Notes: a model not told the origin generated them from the sequence alone. Positions 24,478 to 35,273 are shown, numbered from the stretch's first letter. The stretch: DNA of 59,679 bases from Acidimicrobiaceae bacterium (GCA_003133325.1 PKXA01000126.1:1025-60703), one strand, 5' to 3'. Translations and numbers: made by a program.

Positions 24478-24819
24478 TCAGAGCCGGTTGGCGTCGTTGA
24501 TGCAGAACCGAGTGGCCGGCATCGCATCCAGGCGAGCCGGGTCAATGGCCATTTTGCACTCTTCGCAGATTCCGTAGCTACCGCTCGCCAGTTTGTCCAA
24601 GGCGTGCGCCACGTCATCGAGTGTTTCCTGAAGTTGGGTGGCCAGCACCTCGGCCTCACTCCGTTCGGCGGTCACCTGGCTCGAATCCGCGAAATTGGAG
24701 TCGTAGGAGAGACCCTTCCCACCATCCCCGAACCCGAGTTCGGCCAGCTGAGAGAGCAGTTGTTGCCGTTCTTCCTCGAGAAGATGGCGGTAGTCGACAG
24801 TCGGGGCTTCACCAGGCAC
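24478..24819 (-). CDS. DksA/TraR-type zinc-finger protein
   Basis: A helical N-terminus (DYRHLLEEERQQLLSQLAEL) leads to ALDKLASGSYGICEECKMAI and PARLDAMPATRFC. DksA/TraR proteins bind the RNA polymerase secondary channel. The finger here has CEEC and one later Cys, but the place of the fourth ligand reads FCINDAN, so one Cys is missing. The GTG at 24819 is preferred because the sequence upstream of it is the xerD gene in another frame. It lies 10 bases after the xerD stop. Confidence 0.8.
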   Translation of the reverse strand: MPGEAPTVDYRHLLEEERQQLLSQLAELGFGDGGKGLSYDSNFADSSQVTAERSEAEVLATQLQETLDDVAHALDKLASGSYGICEECKMAIDPARLDAMPATRFCINDANRL

Positions 24820-24829
24820 GGGACAGATC

Positions 24830-25762
24830 CTACCTGGCCTGGTGCGTTCCGGCTCGCGGATGAGCGCGTTCATATGAAGCGCGGAGGTGCTCGGAGCTGA
24901 GCTTTGTGTACATCTGGGTGGTGGAGATCGACACGTGCCCCAGCAACTCCTGGACAATCCGGATATCGGCACCGTGGGCCAACATGTGGCTGGCGCACGA
25001 ATGCCGGAGGACGTGAGGACTCACCCGAGCCGACAGTCCGACCGGAGCGGCCCGCCGTTTGAGGATGGCCCATGCTCCCTGCCGGCTGAGGCGGCCGCCC
25101 CGGGTATTGAGGAATACCGCCTCGGAATCGCTTCGGCTGGCCCATCGCACGGGGACGACTAAGGGCCGCCCGCCAGGGGAAAGCCAATCGTCGAGGGCAC
25201 TGCGGGCCACCCGGCCCAGCGGCACCATGCGCTCTTTCGAGCCTTTGCCGAACACCCGCAACAGACCGTCGTCGTTCTGGACATCGAGAAGAGACAGTCC
25301 GATGACCTCAGAGATGCGGGCGCCGGTGCCGTAGAGGAGCTCAAGGAGGGCCCGGTCGCGGAGGTCGAGTGGCCCGCTGCCCACCACCGAGTCGAGCAGC
25401 CGGAGGGTCTGATCCTCATCGAGAGCCTTCGGGAGACGCTGAGGAAGCCGGGGCGATGCCAGGTCGATGGTGGGATCGATCCTCAGTGAGCCTTCGTCGA
25501 CCAGGAAGCGATAGAGGCCCCTGAGGGCGGTAATGGTCCGGGCCATCGAGGCAGGACCACGTCCGTTGGCCCGCAGGGTCGAAAGGTAGCGCTCGAGGTC
25601 CCCCGGTCCTGCCATCAGAGGGTCGACCCCCTCCGTCCTCCCCCACTCCTCCCATCCGTGAAGGTCGCGCCGGTAGGACACCAGGGTGTTGTGCGCCCGG
25701 CCCCGCTCCACCGCCAGCCACGAGAGGTACTCCTCGGCCCCGTTCGAGAGGGGCGTGCTCAC
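24830..25762 (-). CDS. xerD: tyrosine recombinase XerD
   Basis: XerC/XerD recombinases resolve chromosome dimers at dif. All catalytic residues are visible: Arg in TGARISEVIGL, Lys in GKGSKERMVP, HVLRHSCASH, LGHVSISTTQ and Tyr in MYTKLSSEHLR. The N-terminal core-binding domain starts AEEYLSWLAVERGRAHNT. Length is 310 residues. The GTG start overlaps the Nudix stop (GTGA). XerC versus XerD is decided by position next to the Nudix, pyrG and scp block, as in other Gram-positives. Confidence 0.9.
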   Translation of the reverse strand: MSTPLSNGAEEYLSWLAVERGRAHNTLVSYRRDLHGWEEWGRTEGVDPLMAGPGDLERYLSTLRANGRGPASMARTITALRGLYRFLVDEGSLRIDPTIDLASPRLPQRLPKALDEDQTLRLLDSVVGSGPLDLRDRALLELLYGTGARISEVIGLSLLDVQNDDGLLRVFGKGSKERMVPLGRVARSALDDWLSPGGRPLVVPVRWASRSDSEAVFLNTRGGRLSRQGAWAILKRRAAPVGLSARVSPHVLRHSCASHMLAHGADIRIVQELLGHVSISTTQMYTKLSSEHLRASYERAHPRAGTHQAR

Positions 25763-26331
25763 CGAAGGGCGGCGAGGTGCCGGCGGGACAGGCCCACCCC
25801 CAAAATAGTGGCAGCGTCCACAATGGTCCCGTCATCCACCATGCCATCGAACCGATGGAGTGGGATCTTCTCTACGGTCATGAAACGTTCTTCGACTCCT
25901 TGGCGGTTGTCAGCCACCTCGGTGAGGCCGGTGGCCATGTAGATGATGGTGACCTCGTCACAGAACCCCGGGGTGTTGAGACATCGGGTGAGCTCCTTCA
26001 ACTCAGCTGCGTCCTGACCGATCTCCTCGGCCAATTCCCTTCGGGCGGTGGTCTCGGGTGGCTCGCCCTCCACATCACAGGTCCCGGCCGGGATTTCGAA
26101 GAGCCACCGGTCCACCACCGCCCGATATTGGTGAACCAGCAAAACCGCCCCGTCGTCGGTGATCGGGACAATGGCCACAGCCCCCGGATGGCGAACGATG
26201 TCCCGGTCGAACTGCCTTCCGTCCGGGTCGACAAACTCCGCTCTGGCCACGGTGATGAACCAGCCCCGGTGGATCAGGGTCTCGCCGGTCTGGCGGAATC
26301 CACCTGCCTCGCCTGTCCCCTTGGACTCCAC
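25759..26331 (-). CDS. Nudix hydrolase, ADP-ribose pyrophosphatase type
   Basis: The Nudix box is GTCDVEGEPPETTARREL AEEIG, split here for length, with the catalytic Glu residues in REL-AEE. Upstream VLLVHQYRAVVDRWLFEIPAG is the ADP-ribose recognition pattern seen in NudF-type enzymes, which hydrolyse ADP-ribose to AMP and ribose-5-phosphate. It lies 5 bases after pyrG and overlaps xerD. Exact substrate not determined. Confidence 0.9.
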   Translation of the reverse strand: MESKGTGEAGGFRQTGETLIHRGWFITVARAEFVDPDGRQFDRDIVRHPGAVAIVPITDDGAVLLVHQYRAVVDRWLFEIPAGTCDVEGEPPETTARRELAEEIGQDAAELKELTRCLNTPGFCDEVTIIYMATGLTEVADNRQGVEERFMTVEKIPLHRFDGMVDDGTIVDAATILGVGLSRRHLAALR

Positions 26332-26336
26332 CGGCG

Positions 26337-28121
<1,785 letters not shown>

Positions 28122-28169
28122 TTAGCGGAATAGCGGTGGTGATCAGGCGGACCCCCCGGCTGGCCTCAC

Positions 28170-29837
28170 TCAGCGCCGGGTGGTGGCGCCCGCATTGGCC
28201 GCACCGGAAAGAAGCTCGCGGGCGTGGATCCGGGCCGATTCGCTGTTGGGGCTCCCCGACAGCATGCGACTCAGTTCCACCACCCGGTCCTCGGCTCCCA
28301 ACACTGAAACCTCCGAGACGGTGCGACCCGCCTGCTCTGACTTGAGGACGGCCAACTGATGGTCGGCCTGTGCCGCCACCTGGGCCAGGTGGGTGACCAC
28401 CAGGACCTGGGATCGCCGGCCCAATGCCGACAGGGCGGCTCCGACCGCGGTGGCGGCGGTTCCACCGACACCGGCGTCCACCTCATCGAAGATCAGCACC
28501 CCGGGCGCCCCGGTGAGGGCCAGCCGGACAGCCAGCATGGTCCTCGCCAGCTCGCCCCCCGAGGCCACTTTGGCCAACGCGAGGAGAGGCTCGCCTGGAT
28601 TGGCGCTCAGCAGAAAGCTGACCCGGTCTGCGGGCCCGTCCCCTTCCACCGACACATCGAAGCGAGCTGAAGGCATGGCCAGCGTGCGCAGGGTGGTCTG
28701 GATCTCGGCGGCCAGGGACGGAGCCGCGGCCCGTCGTGCCGCCGCCACCAGGGCTTCGGCCGCCGCCAGATCCTGTTGGGCCACCGCCAGTTCCGCGTCG
28801 AGCTCCCGGGCGCGCGCCTCCCGGACCTCTACCATGGACAACTGTCGCCTGGCCTCGTCGGCAAAGGCCACGACCTGTCCGAGGGTGGATCCGTACTTCC
28901 GTTCGAGCTCATGGAAACGCTGTCGGCGGCTCCTGATCTCCGCCAGGCGTTCCGGATCGTCTTCCCAGGTTTCGACGACGTCCCGCAGATCGGTGGAGAG
29001 ATCCGACAGGTCTGCCATCGAGGCGCGGACCCGGGCCTCGAGTGCCGCCAACGGCGGTCGCCCGGCCAGGGCTCCCGACGCTTCTGCCATACGATCCAAT
29101 GCGCTTCCGACCGATGCCTCGGCCAGTGCCTCCAGGGCTTCGGCCGCGGCGTCCCGATAGGCGGAGGCGGCGGCCAGCCGGTCTTCTTCCAGTTCGAGTC
29201 GACCGTCTTCGGCATCGTCTTCGATGCAGGCTGACTCGATCTCATCGATCTGGTAGCGCAGGACATCCATCTCGCGGGCCCGCTGGGCCACTTCGCCTCC
29301 CAGGGAGGCCGACTCGTCAGTGAGTGACCGCAGCCGGGACCGGGCCAGCTGAAGTTCCGCCAGGTCGACCTGGCCGTACTCGTCGAGGGCCTGGCGTTGC
29401 GCAGTGGTGTGGATGAGCGAGCGATGTTGGTGCTGGCCGTGCAGTTCCACCAAGGCTGATCCGGTCTCGGTGAGGCCTGTGATCGGGGTCATCCGGCCGT
29501 TGACCCAGGCTCTTGAACGGCCGCCGGGGACCACCGACCGACTCAGAGTGATCTCGGAATCGTCGGGCTCATCTCCCGCGGCATCCCCCCCGTCATCGCC
29601 ACCTCCGGCATGGTCCGGACCCGCGCCAGCCACGAATCGGCCCTCCACCGTCGCATCCGCGGATCCGGCTCTTACCATGGTCGGATCCGCCCGCCCCCCC
29701 AACAGCAGGCTGAGCGCCTCGATCAGCAACGTCTTTCCGGCCCCGGTCTCCCCGGTGAGGGCGGTCATCCCGGGATGGAAGGTCACGGTGACGTCATCGA
29801 TGACACCGAGGTTACGGACACGCAGTTCCTCGAGCAT
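28170..29837 (-). CDS. recN: DNA repair ATPase RecN
   Basis: RecN is an SMC-like protein in double-strand break repair. The N-terminal MLEELRVRNLGVIDDV and Walker A GETGAGKTLLIEAL, the central coiled coil (about residues 160-390), the signature LAKVASGGELARTMLAVRL and Walker B VLIFDEVDAGVGG are present. The ATG at 29837 matches the family start; an upstream extension has poor character. An acidic insert (DDGGDAAGDEPDDSE) near residue 85 is unusual. Confidence 0.93.
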   Translation of the reverse strand: MLEELRVRNLGVIDDVTVTFHPGMTALTGETGAGKTLLIEALSLLLGGRADPTMVRAGSADATVEGRFVAGAGPDHAGGGDDGGDAAGDEPDDSEITLSRSVVPGGRSRAWVNGRMTPITGLTETGSALVELHGQHQHRSLIHTTAQRQALDEYGQVDLAELQLARSRLRSLTDESASLGGEVAQRAREMDVLRYQIDEIESACIEDDAEDGRLELEEDRLAAASAYRDAAAEALEALAEASVGSALDRMAEASGALAGRPPLAALEARVRASMADLSDLSTDLRDVVETWEDDPERLAEIRSRRQRFHELERKYGSTLGQVVAFADEARRQLSMVEVREARARELDAELAVAQQDLAAAEALVAAARRAAAPSLAAEIQTTLRTLAMPSARFDVSVEGDGPADRVSFLLSANPGEPLLALAKVASGGELARTMLAVRLALTGAPGVLIFDEVDAGVGGTAATAVGAALSALGRRSQVLVVTHLAQVAAQADHQLAVLKSEQAGRTVSEVSVLGAEDRVVELSRMLSGSPNSESARIHARELLSGAANAGATTRR

Positions 29838-29856
29838 CCGGTGCAACCTCGGCTCC

Positions 29857-30681
29857 CTATCGATCGGCCAGGTGGAACTTCGCCCGCAAGATGGCATGGA
29901 AGTTGTTGTGGCCGAAAGTCACCAGTCGGGCGGGTTGGTCGCCTTCTCGACAGCGCACCGATGACCCGGGCTCGAGTGAGGTCACCGTGGCCCCGTCCAC
30001 CACCAGAACCGCCGGCCTTGGTTCGAGAATACCCAACTGCAGTTGTTCCGTCGGATCGAGGACCAGAGGACGATCAAAAAGCGTGTGGGGCGATACCGGC
30101 GTCACCACGATGGCCCGTAGGTGGGGAGAAAGGACAGGGCCCCGGGCAGACAGGTTATAGGCGGTCGATCCGGTGGGCGTAGCCACCAACAGGCCATCGG
30201 CGGCATAGGTCACAAACGGTCGCCCATCGATGGCGGCGGCGATCCGCACGGTGTGGCCCGGCACCGTCTTTTCGACAGTGGCCTCGTTGAGTGCTGTTCT
30301 TTCCACTCTGATCTCGCCATCGGGGCCAAGCACCGTGACGTGGAGGGTCATGCGCTCCTCCACCTGATGGGTCCCGGCCAAAAAACTCTCGAGAGCGACT
30401 TCGAGGCCGGCCGGCTCGACCTGGGTGAGAAAGCCCAATCGGCCGATGTTCACCCCGAGTACCGGAACCCCAGAGGTCAATGCCGATTCGACGGCCCGGA
30501 GCAGGGTGCCGTCACCACCCAGGCTCACCAACAGATCCGCCCCGTCGATGCACACCGTTCCATCGGGTCGTTGGGCGGAGATCGCCTCATGTCCTCTCTG
30601 CGCCAGCCACTCGGTTGCTCGCAGGGCGAGGCCGGCTGCTTCGGCGCGGTCCGGTCGGGCATAGAACGCCACCAGGGTCAC
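29857..30681 (-). CDS. nadK: NAD kinase
   Basis: NadK makes NADP from NAD. The GGDGTLLRA loop, NIGRLGFLTQ, TGSTAYNLSARGPVLSPHL and the C-terminal VRCREGDQPARLV are family marks. The GTG start overlaps the tlyA stop (GTGA), and recN follows after 19 bases; tlyA-nadK-recN is a conserved actinobacterial order. Confidence 0.95.
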   Translation of the reverse strand: MTLVAFYARPDRAEAAGLALRATEWLAQRGHEAISAQRPDGTVCIDGADLLVSLGGDGTLLRAVESALTSGVPVLGVNIGRLGFLTQVEPAGLEVALESFLAGTHQVEERMTLHVTVLGPDGEIRVERTALNEATVEKTVPGHTVRIAAAIDGRPFVTYAADGLLVATPTGSTAYNLSARGPVLSPHLRAIVVTPVSPHTLFDRPLVLDPTEQLQLGILEPRPAVLVVDGATVTSLEPGSSVRCREGDQPARLVTFGHNNFHAILRAKFHLADR

Positions 30682-31526
30682 GTGAGGTTCCTCAATTGAC
30701 CGGGCTGGTGAGCTGCCTCCACGGCAGCGTCCAACATGGACTCGACATCCAGGTCAGGTCGCCCGGTGTGGGCTCCCGCCGGCGGGTTGGCGACGGCGTG
30801 GAGAAGGAATTCGATGTTGCCGGCCTGTCCGGTAATTGGCGAAGGCATGGCCCCCATGATGACTGCTCCGGAGCCGGAGAGCGCGCTTGCCACCTCTCCG
30901 AGGGTTCGGCGGTGGATGCCCGGGTCTCTGATGATGCCCTTTCCCCGCGAAGCTTCGACCCGTCCCGCCTCGAACTGGGGCTTCACCAGGACCACCACTG
31001 CGGCTCCGGCGGCGGCCACCGCTCCGGTCAGCGCGGGGATTGCCCGGGCCAACGACATGAAGGAGAGATCGGCGGTGACGACGTCGACCGGACGTCCACC
31101 GACGTTGCTGAGGGTGACCTGCCGGATATCGTGCCGCTCCAGGCTGATGACACGGCTGTCTTGGCGGAGTTTGTCGTGCAGCTGACCCCGCCCCACATCC
31201 AGGGCGATCACCGATGCTGCGCCCGACTGCAACAGGCAGTCGGTGAATCCTCCGGTCGAAGCCCCGGCGTCGAGGGCGCGAACGCCCCTGACGTCGATGG
31301 CAAAACGTTGGAGTGCAGCCTGAAGCTTTTCGCCGCCCCTACTCACGTAGAGCGGTGGCGGTCCACAGAGCTCGATCGGTTCCCCGGATGCCACCAGACG
31401 CGCCGGCTTGTCGGCCACCGAACCCGAGACGAGCACCAGCTTCTGGTCGATCATTGTGGCCGCTTGGTCCCAGCTCTCGGCCAGGCCCCGCTCCACCAGC
31501 GCCCGGTCAAGGCGCTTTCGCCCCAC
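30678..31526 (-). CDS. tlyA: rRNA 2'-O-methyltransferase TlyA
   Basis: TlyA methylates 16S and 23S rRNA (the sites linked to capreomycin sensitivity in mycobacteria). An S4 domain (RLDRALVERGLAESWDQAAT) leads to a FtsJ-type Rossmann domain with LDAGASTGGFTDCLLQSGA and the KPQFEAGR catalytic region. The GTG start lies 5 bases after the stop of the preceding gene. It could also be called a hemolysin-like protein in older annotation. Confidence 0.92.
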   Translation of the reverse strand: MGRKRLDRALVERGLAESWDQAATMIDQKLVLVSGSVADKPARLVASGEPIELCGPPPLYVSRGGEKLQAALQRFAIDVRGVRALDAGASTGGFTDCLLQSGAASVIALDVGRGQLHDKLRQDSRVISLERHDIRQVTLSNVGGRPVDVVTADLSFMSLARAIPALTGAVAAAGAAVVVLVKPQFEAGRVEASRGKGIIRDPGIHRRTLGEVASALSGSGAVIMGAMPSPITGQAGNIEFLLHAVANPPAGAHTGRPDLDVESMLDAAVEAAHQPGQLRNLT

Positions 31527-31531
31527 TGACG

Positions 31532-31951
31532 TCAGGCGCGAGACCCGGGTCCGGAGGCCTTCTTGGCTGGTGCCTTCTTGGCTGGTGCCTTCTTGGCTGG
31601 TGCCTTCTTGGCCGGTGCCTTCTTGGCCGGTGCCTTCTTGACTGCACCAGATGCCGCTTGCGACGAACGACCCAACAAGGACGCGACCTGCTTGGCCAGA
31701 TCTTCGAGATTGGTGATACCCATGGAGTGGAGTTGGTTCCCGACTTCGTCCCGCACCACGGATAGCAACGATTCGCTGCTCTTGCGACTCCGTTCGATCA
31801 GCTCCTCGACCTTGGTCCGAGCTTCCTTGCGCTGCACTTCACCGCTCTTGACGAGCTCTTGCACAAGTTCCTCGGCTCGCGATCGGGTCATATGGGTGAA
31901 CGCGACTCCCGCATCGAGGTACCGCTGGTATCCGTCTCTTCTTTTCGTCAT
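31532..31951 (-). CDS. helical protein with KKAPAKKA histone-like tail
   Basis: Residues 1-100 are mainly helical with charged coiled-coil text (ELVQELVKSGEVQRKEARTK, VEELIERSRKSSESLLSVVR), resembling the phasin-like PhaI/PhaF-type family often placed before tlyA in Actinobacteria. Residues about 105-135 are AKKAP repeats like histone H1 and HU tails, suggesting DNA or polymer binding. The role is unproven. The tail is encoded by a 15-bp tandem repeat, so its length may vary between strains. Confidence 0.75.
   Translation of the reverse strand: MTKRRDGYQRYLDAGVAFTHMTRSRAEELVQELVKSGEVQRKEARTKVEELIERSRKSSESLLSVVRDEVGNQLHSMGITNLEDLAKQVASLLGRSSQAASGAVKKAPAKKAPAKKAPAKKAPAKKAPAKKASGPGSRA
31557..31646. 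repeat. 15-bp coding minisatellite
   Basis: Six units of GCCTTCTTGGCTGGT, with T/C changes at one position and a divergent last unit, encode the AKKAP repeats on the minus strand. Units start at 31557, 31572, 31587, 31602, 31617 and 31632. Confidence 0.9.
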
Positions 31952-32039
31952 AAGGGCATTCTACATAGAGTGCCAGCTGGTAGCGGGCGCTCCTGCTCGC
32001 ACGCCATGTTGGCGCCAGAAGATTGGAATCGGCCCACCG

Positions 32040-32861
32040 TCAACTCGGCTCCGTGGCCGCATCGACCAGGGCGGCGAAGTCAGCGGCTCTCACCGAGACC
32101 GTCACGTCCTCGACGCTTGTGCCCGCAGCCGTCACACCCGAATCGACCAGTGCGAATGGGATTTCGAGTTGCTGGGCCAAGCGACCGTCTGTCCCGGGCT
32201 GGTCGCCGACAACCAGGGCGGGTGGCCCCCCGGGGGTCAGACCGAATCTCGTCCGAATCAGGTCGGCGATCGGTCGGTGAGGCTTTCCGGCGACCTGCGG
32301 AGTGATACCCGATGCGGTGGCCACCGCGGCCAACAATGCTCCGCCTCCCGGGAGCAGTCCATCGCGTGTCGGGTGGGTGGGGTCATCGTTGGTACCGATC
32401 AGACGGCCACCGTTGCGGGCGGCAGTGGCTGCTGCTGCCAGCCGGTCGAAATCGAATGAGCGGGTCCATCCGACCACCGCGGCGTCCACCGGGCCTTCGC
32501 CGACCACGTCCACCCCTCGTGTCGCCAACGATTCGAGCACGCCCCCTTCCGCCAACACGAACGCTCTGTCACCGGGTTGCAACAGTGACGCGGCGGCGTC
32601 AGCAGAGGTGGCCAGATCTTCGGGTGCTGCATCGATGCCGATCCGGGTCAGACGATCAAGGAGGGCTTGGATGGTGAGCGCCGAATTGTTGGTGGCGAAG
32701 ACCGTCCTGACCTCGGCCTGTTTGAGCCGGACGACGGCTCCGGCGACATCGCCGATGGGTTCGCCGGATAGCCAGATCACCCCGTCCAGGTCGATGATCC
32801 ACACGGCTCCCGGGACCATCACCGAAGCCAAGAGAGATCGGGCGGTCCCGACCGAGGTCAT
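32040..32861 (-). CDS. HAD-family phosphatase, NagD-like
   Basis: Motif I is WIIDLDGVIWLSGEP (nucleophile Asp), motif II lies in VFATNNSALT, and GKPHRP plus VVGDQPGTDGRLAQQL give motifs III and IV. This is the class IIA (NagD, 4-nitrophenylphosphatase-like) type. The ATG at 32861 overlaps the desaturase stop (ATGA). Substrates of this group are small sugar or nucleotide phosphates; which one is not clear. It precedes the tail-repeat gene and tlyA, as in other Actinobacteria. Confidence 0.88.
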   Translation of the reverse strand: MTSVGTARSLLASVMVPGAVWIIDLDGVIWLSGEPIGDVAGAVVRLKQAEVRTVFATNNSALTIQALLDRLTRIGIDAAPEDLATSADAAASLLQPGDRAFVLAEGGVLESLATRGVDVVGEGPVDAAVVGWTRSFDFDRLAAAATAARNGGRLIGTNDDPTHPTRDGLLPGGGALLAAVATASGITPQVAGKPHRPIADLIRTRFGLTPGGPPALVVGDQPGTDGRLAQQLEIPFALVDSGVTAAGTSVEDVTVSVRAADFAALVDAATEPS

Positions 32862-34066
32862 CCGCGTGCAGGATCGGAGGTGCCGCCGGCCTCCAAAAGG
32901 GACTTGTCCTTCGTTCGGGTCCGGCGGGTGGATTTGGCCAACTGATCTGCCGATTCCAACGCCCGCACGATGAGCCCGGCCAATCTGGTGGCGTTGTCAC
33001 CGTCGGGGTTGTCATCGGCCGGCTCGGCGGAGGACTCATTCACTGCACCGACAGCCGTAGCGGGGGTCAGCGGGCCGGGACCCGACGGAATCGGTCGGAC
33101 AGTGAGATCGGCAATCCGGTCCCCGGTGAGTTTGGCGGCTCGTTCCCAGTATGAGCGGAACATGCCGATGTCAAATGCACCATCACGCACCCTGGCCTGG
33201 TCCAGTAGACGGGCCGGCGGGATCTTCAGGTCCCGGACGATGCGCAGGCAGGCCAGACCGCGGAGCACGTACCAGGTTGGATCGATCTCCCACCATCTGA
33301 ATCCCTGGCGGACCGAGGCTGGCAGATAGTGATGATTGTTGTGCCAGCCTTCTCCCCCTGTCACCAACGCCACGATCAGCGAATTGCGGCTGGTATCGGG
33401 AGTGGCGTAGCGACGCCGACCCACGATGTGGGCCATGGAATTGACCAAGAAGGTCCCGTGCCAGAGGAGAACCGTCGAGAGGAAGAACCCGATCAACAGC
33501 CCACCCCACCCGCCGATGAGCAGGCAGGCCACCGCCAGCAGCCACGGACCGATCCACGAACTCCGCTCGAGGAAACGGAGTTCGGGAAACACGGCAAAGT
33601 CCTTGATATTCGATGCATCGGTATCTTTGTGCTTGGTGGAAAGGATCCATCCCACATGACTCCACCAGATTCCGTCACGAGGTGAATGCACATCGTCATC
33701 GAGGTCGGTATATCGATGATGGGTGCGGTGATGGCTGGCCCACCACAATGGGCCCTTCTGGACCGCGGTGGTACCGCCGAACGCCATCATGAACTGAAAG
33801 AACCGGGTCATCTTGTAGCTACGGTGCGAAAAGTACCGGTGATAGCCGGCGGTGATGCAAAACATCCGCACCACGTACAGCACGCCGCAGAGGACCCAGT
33901 CCTTCCAGGTCACGGTCACGAAGAAGGCGGCCAGGGGAGCGGCGTGAACCGCGAAGAATGGAAGAGACGAAACCCAGTCGGTCCTATGGACGGTCTTGTC
34001 CGCCTGTTCGAGAGTCGGTCCGGTCGTCGGCTCTGTCTGGAGGAGGGTCATGTGGTGGGGGTACAT
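32858..34066 (-). CDS. acyl-CoA/fatty acid desaturase
   Basis: This membrane di-iron enzyme introduces a double bond, probably delta-9, into fatty acyl chains. The three histidine boxes are HRYFSH, HHRTHH and HNNHH, with hydrophobic spans around residues 45-80 and 175-205. Unlike typical members it has a C-terminal extension of about 90 residues (from IADLTVRP) rich in Ser, Pro and charged residues. ATG 34066 is chosen; ATG 34051 is an alternative, neither with a clear ribosome site. Confidence 0.9.
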   Translation of the reverse strand: MYPHHMTLLQTEPTTGPTLEQADKTVHRTDWVSSLPFFAVHAAPLAAFFVTVTWKDWVLCGVLYVVRMFCITAGYHRYFSHRSYKMTRFFQFMMAFGGTTAVQKGPLWWASHHRTHHRYTDLDDDVHSPRDGIWWSHVGWILSTKHKDTDASNIKDFAVFPELRFLERSSWIGPWLLAVACLLIGGWGGLLIGFFLSTVLLWHGTFLVNSMAHIVGRRRYATPDTSRNSLIVALVTGGEGWHNNHHYLPASVRQGFRWWEIDPTWYVLRGLACLRIVRDLKIPPARLLDQARVRDGAFDIGMFRSYWERAAKLTGDRIADLTVRPIPSGPGPLTPATAVGAVNESSAEPADDNPDGDNATRLAGLIVRALESADQLAKSTRRTRTKDKSLLEAGGTSDPARG

Positions 34067-34086
34067 CCGGGTAGGACGGTTGCCCG

Positions 34087-34092
34087 ATAATA
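34087..34092 (-). promoter_or_regulatory. -10 box for the desaturase operon
   Basis: TATTAT on the minus strand lies about 20 bases upstream of the ATG at 34066, giving a leader of roughly 14 bases. Just upstream is the inverted repeat GACCCA (34098-34103) / TGGGTC (34111-34116), either a short terminator for the DoxX-Rieske gene or an operator. Confidence 0.4.
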
Positions 34093-34147
34093 GTCGAGAC
34101 CCATGCTTTTTGGGTCACGGTTCACCCGGCAGAGCTTCCCACCGGCG

Positions 34148-35221
34148 TCAGATATCGACGTAGAGGTTCCCGTCGGGTCCTTCCCTCACTGAGATGACAC
34201 CCAACCCCGAGCTGGCAGGGCCGATCTCGACGGCTCCGGTCTCGGCGTTGAACTCGGATCCGTGACATGGGCAGGCAATGACGCCCGCCCCTTGCTGGTA
34301 GGAGACTGTGCAGCCGGCGTGAGGACAGACCGCATCGAAGGCCACAAAATGACCCGAGGTCTTCTGGATCACCAAGCCGGGGTCGCCGCTGCGCGGATCG
34401 GTGAAACCGGCCGACCCCCCAACCGGGACCTGGGAGGCCGATCCCAGCTTGGTTCCGGCCGGCCCCGAACTGGTGGGAGCACCGGTGGTGGACGGCGATG
34501 GCGGTCCCGCCGTGGACCCACTACCAGGTGTCTTCACCTGGGATGAACTTCCCGAATTGCCGAGCAGGCGTCCGAGAAGGGCAGTCACTCCCCCACCCAG
34601 GATCACCAGGCCGGCCACCGCCCCGGTCGCTGCGCCCTTGGACACCAGCTCCCGGCGGGATACCGCGGCGCCATCCCTGGTCACCGGGGTGACCCTGGCG
34701 AGGAACCAGGTATCGAGGGCTGGGGCACCGCCGGCGCCAGCCACGAGCAGGGGTGTCCAGGCGAACAGGAAGACTATGTCAGACCCGGTGAAATACGGGG
34801 ATGAGTGGAAGCTCACGGTGAGGAACAATCCCAACGACAGCGCCATGCCCCCCGTCGCCGCTATCCGCGTCCACAGGCCGAGCAGCGTACCGACCCCGAC
34901 CGCGACCTCCCCGATGGCGATCACGATTCCCACCGCGGTGGAGACATGGACCAACCCGCCGACCAACCCGTGGATGGGGCTGGTCCGCACCGCCCCACTG
35001 AGTTGTGCGTGGATCGATACCGGGCTCGAGCCGGTGAGGAACGATCGGTTAGCCAGTTTCTGGAGACCGGCATACACAAAGGTGACTCCGAGGAAGAAGC
35101 GGAGGGGCAGCAATGGCCATCCGGGAGCCATGGTTCCCGTCACCCGGGTAGCGTCCCCGGAGCGGTCAATGGATGCGAGGTGGGAGCTTCTGATCTTCCC
35201 GGCAACTCCGTTCACCGGCAT
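34148..35221 (-). CDS. DoxX membrane domain fused to a Rieske domain
   Basis: Residues about 30-170 form four transmembrane helices of DoxX/TQO small-subunit type (LRFFLGVTFVYAGLQKL, GEVAVGVGTLLGLWTR). A twin-Arg-like SRRELVSKGAATGAVAG segment with a further helix and a Ser/Thr/Pro linker follow. Residues about 255-357 are a Rieske domain with VCPHAGC and CPCHGSEF, binding a 2Fe-2S cluster with two Cys and two His. This suggests electron transfer linked to a quinone. The exact partner is unknown; no TQO large subunit is nearby. An ATG at residue 31 is an alternative start. Confidence 0.85.
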   Translation of the reverse strand: MPVNGVAGKIRSSHLASIDRSGDATRVTGTMAPGWPLLPLRFFLGVTFVYAGLQKLANRSFLTGSSPVSIHAQLSGAVRTSPIHGLVGGLVHVSTAVGIVIAIGEVAVGVGTLLGLWTRIAATGGMALSLGLFLTVSFHSSPYFTGSDIVFLFAWTPLLVAGAGGAPALDTWFLARVTPVTRDGAAVSRRELVSKGAATGAVAGLVILGGGVTALLGRLLGNSGSSSQVKTPGSGSTAGPPSPSTTGAPTSSGPAGTKLGSASQVPVGGSAGFTDPRSGDPGLVIQKTSGHFVAFDAVCPHAGCTVSYQQGAGVIACPCHGSEFNAETGAVEIGPASSGLGVISVREGPDGNLYVDI

Positions 35222-35273
35222 CCTCGCATTGGCGGGAGGATACTGGCCGAATCAGCCGAACAGGTGTCGCCGG

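Noticed and set aside
31557-31646. Regular short repeats that might be a CRISPR array.
   Set aside because: Units are 15 bp without spacers and encode AKKAP in frame with a real gene.
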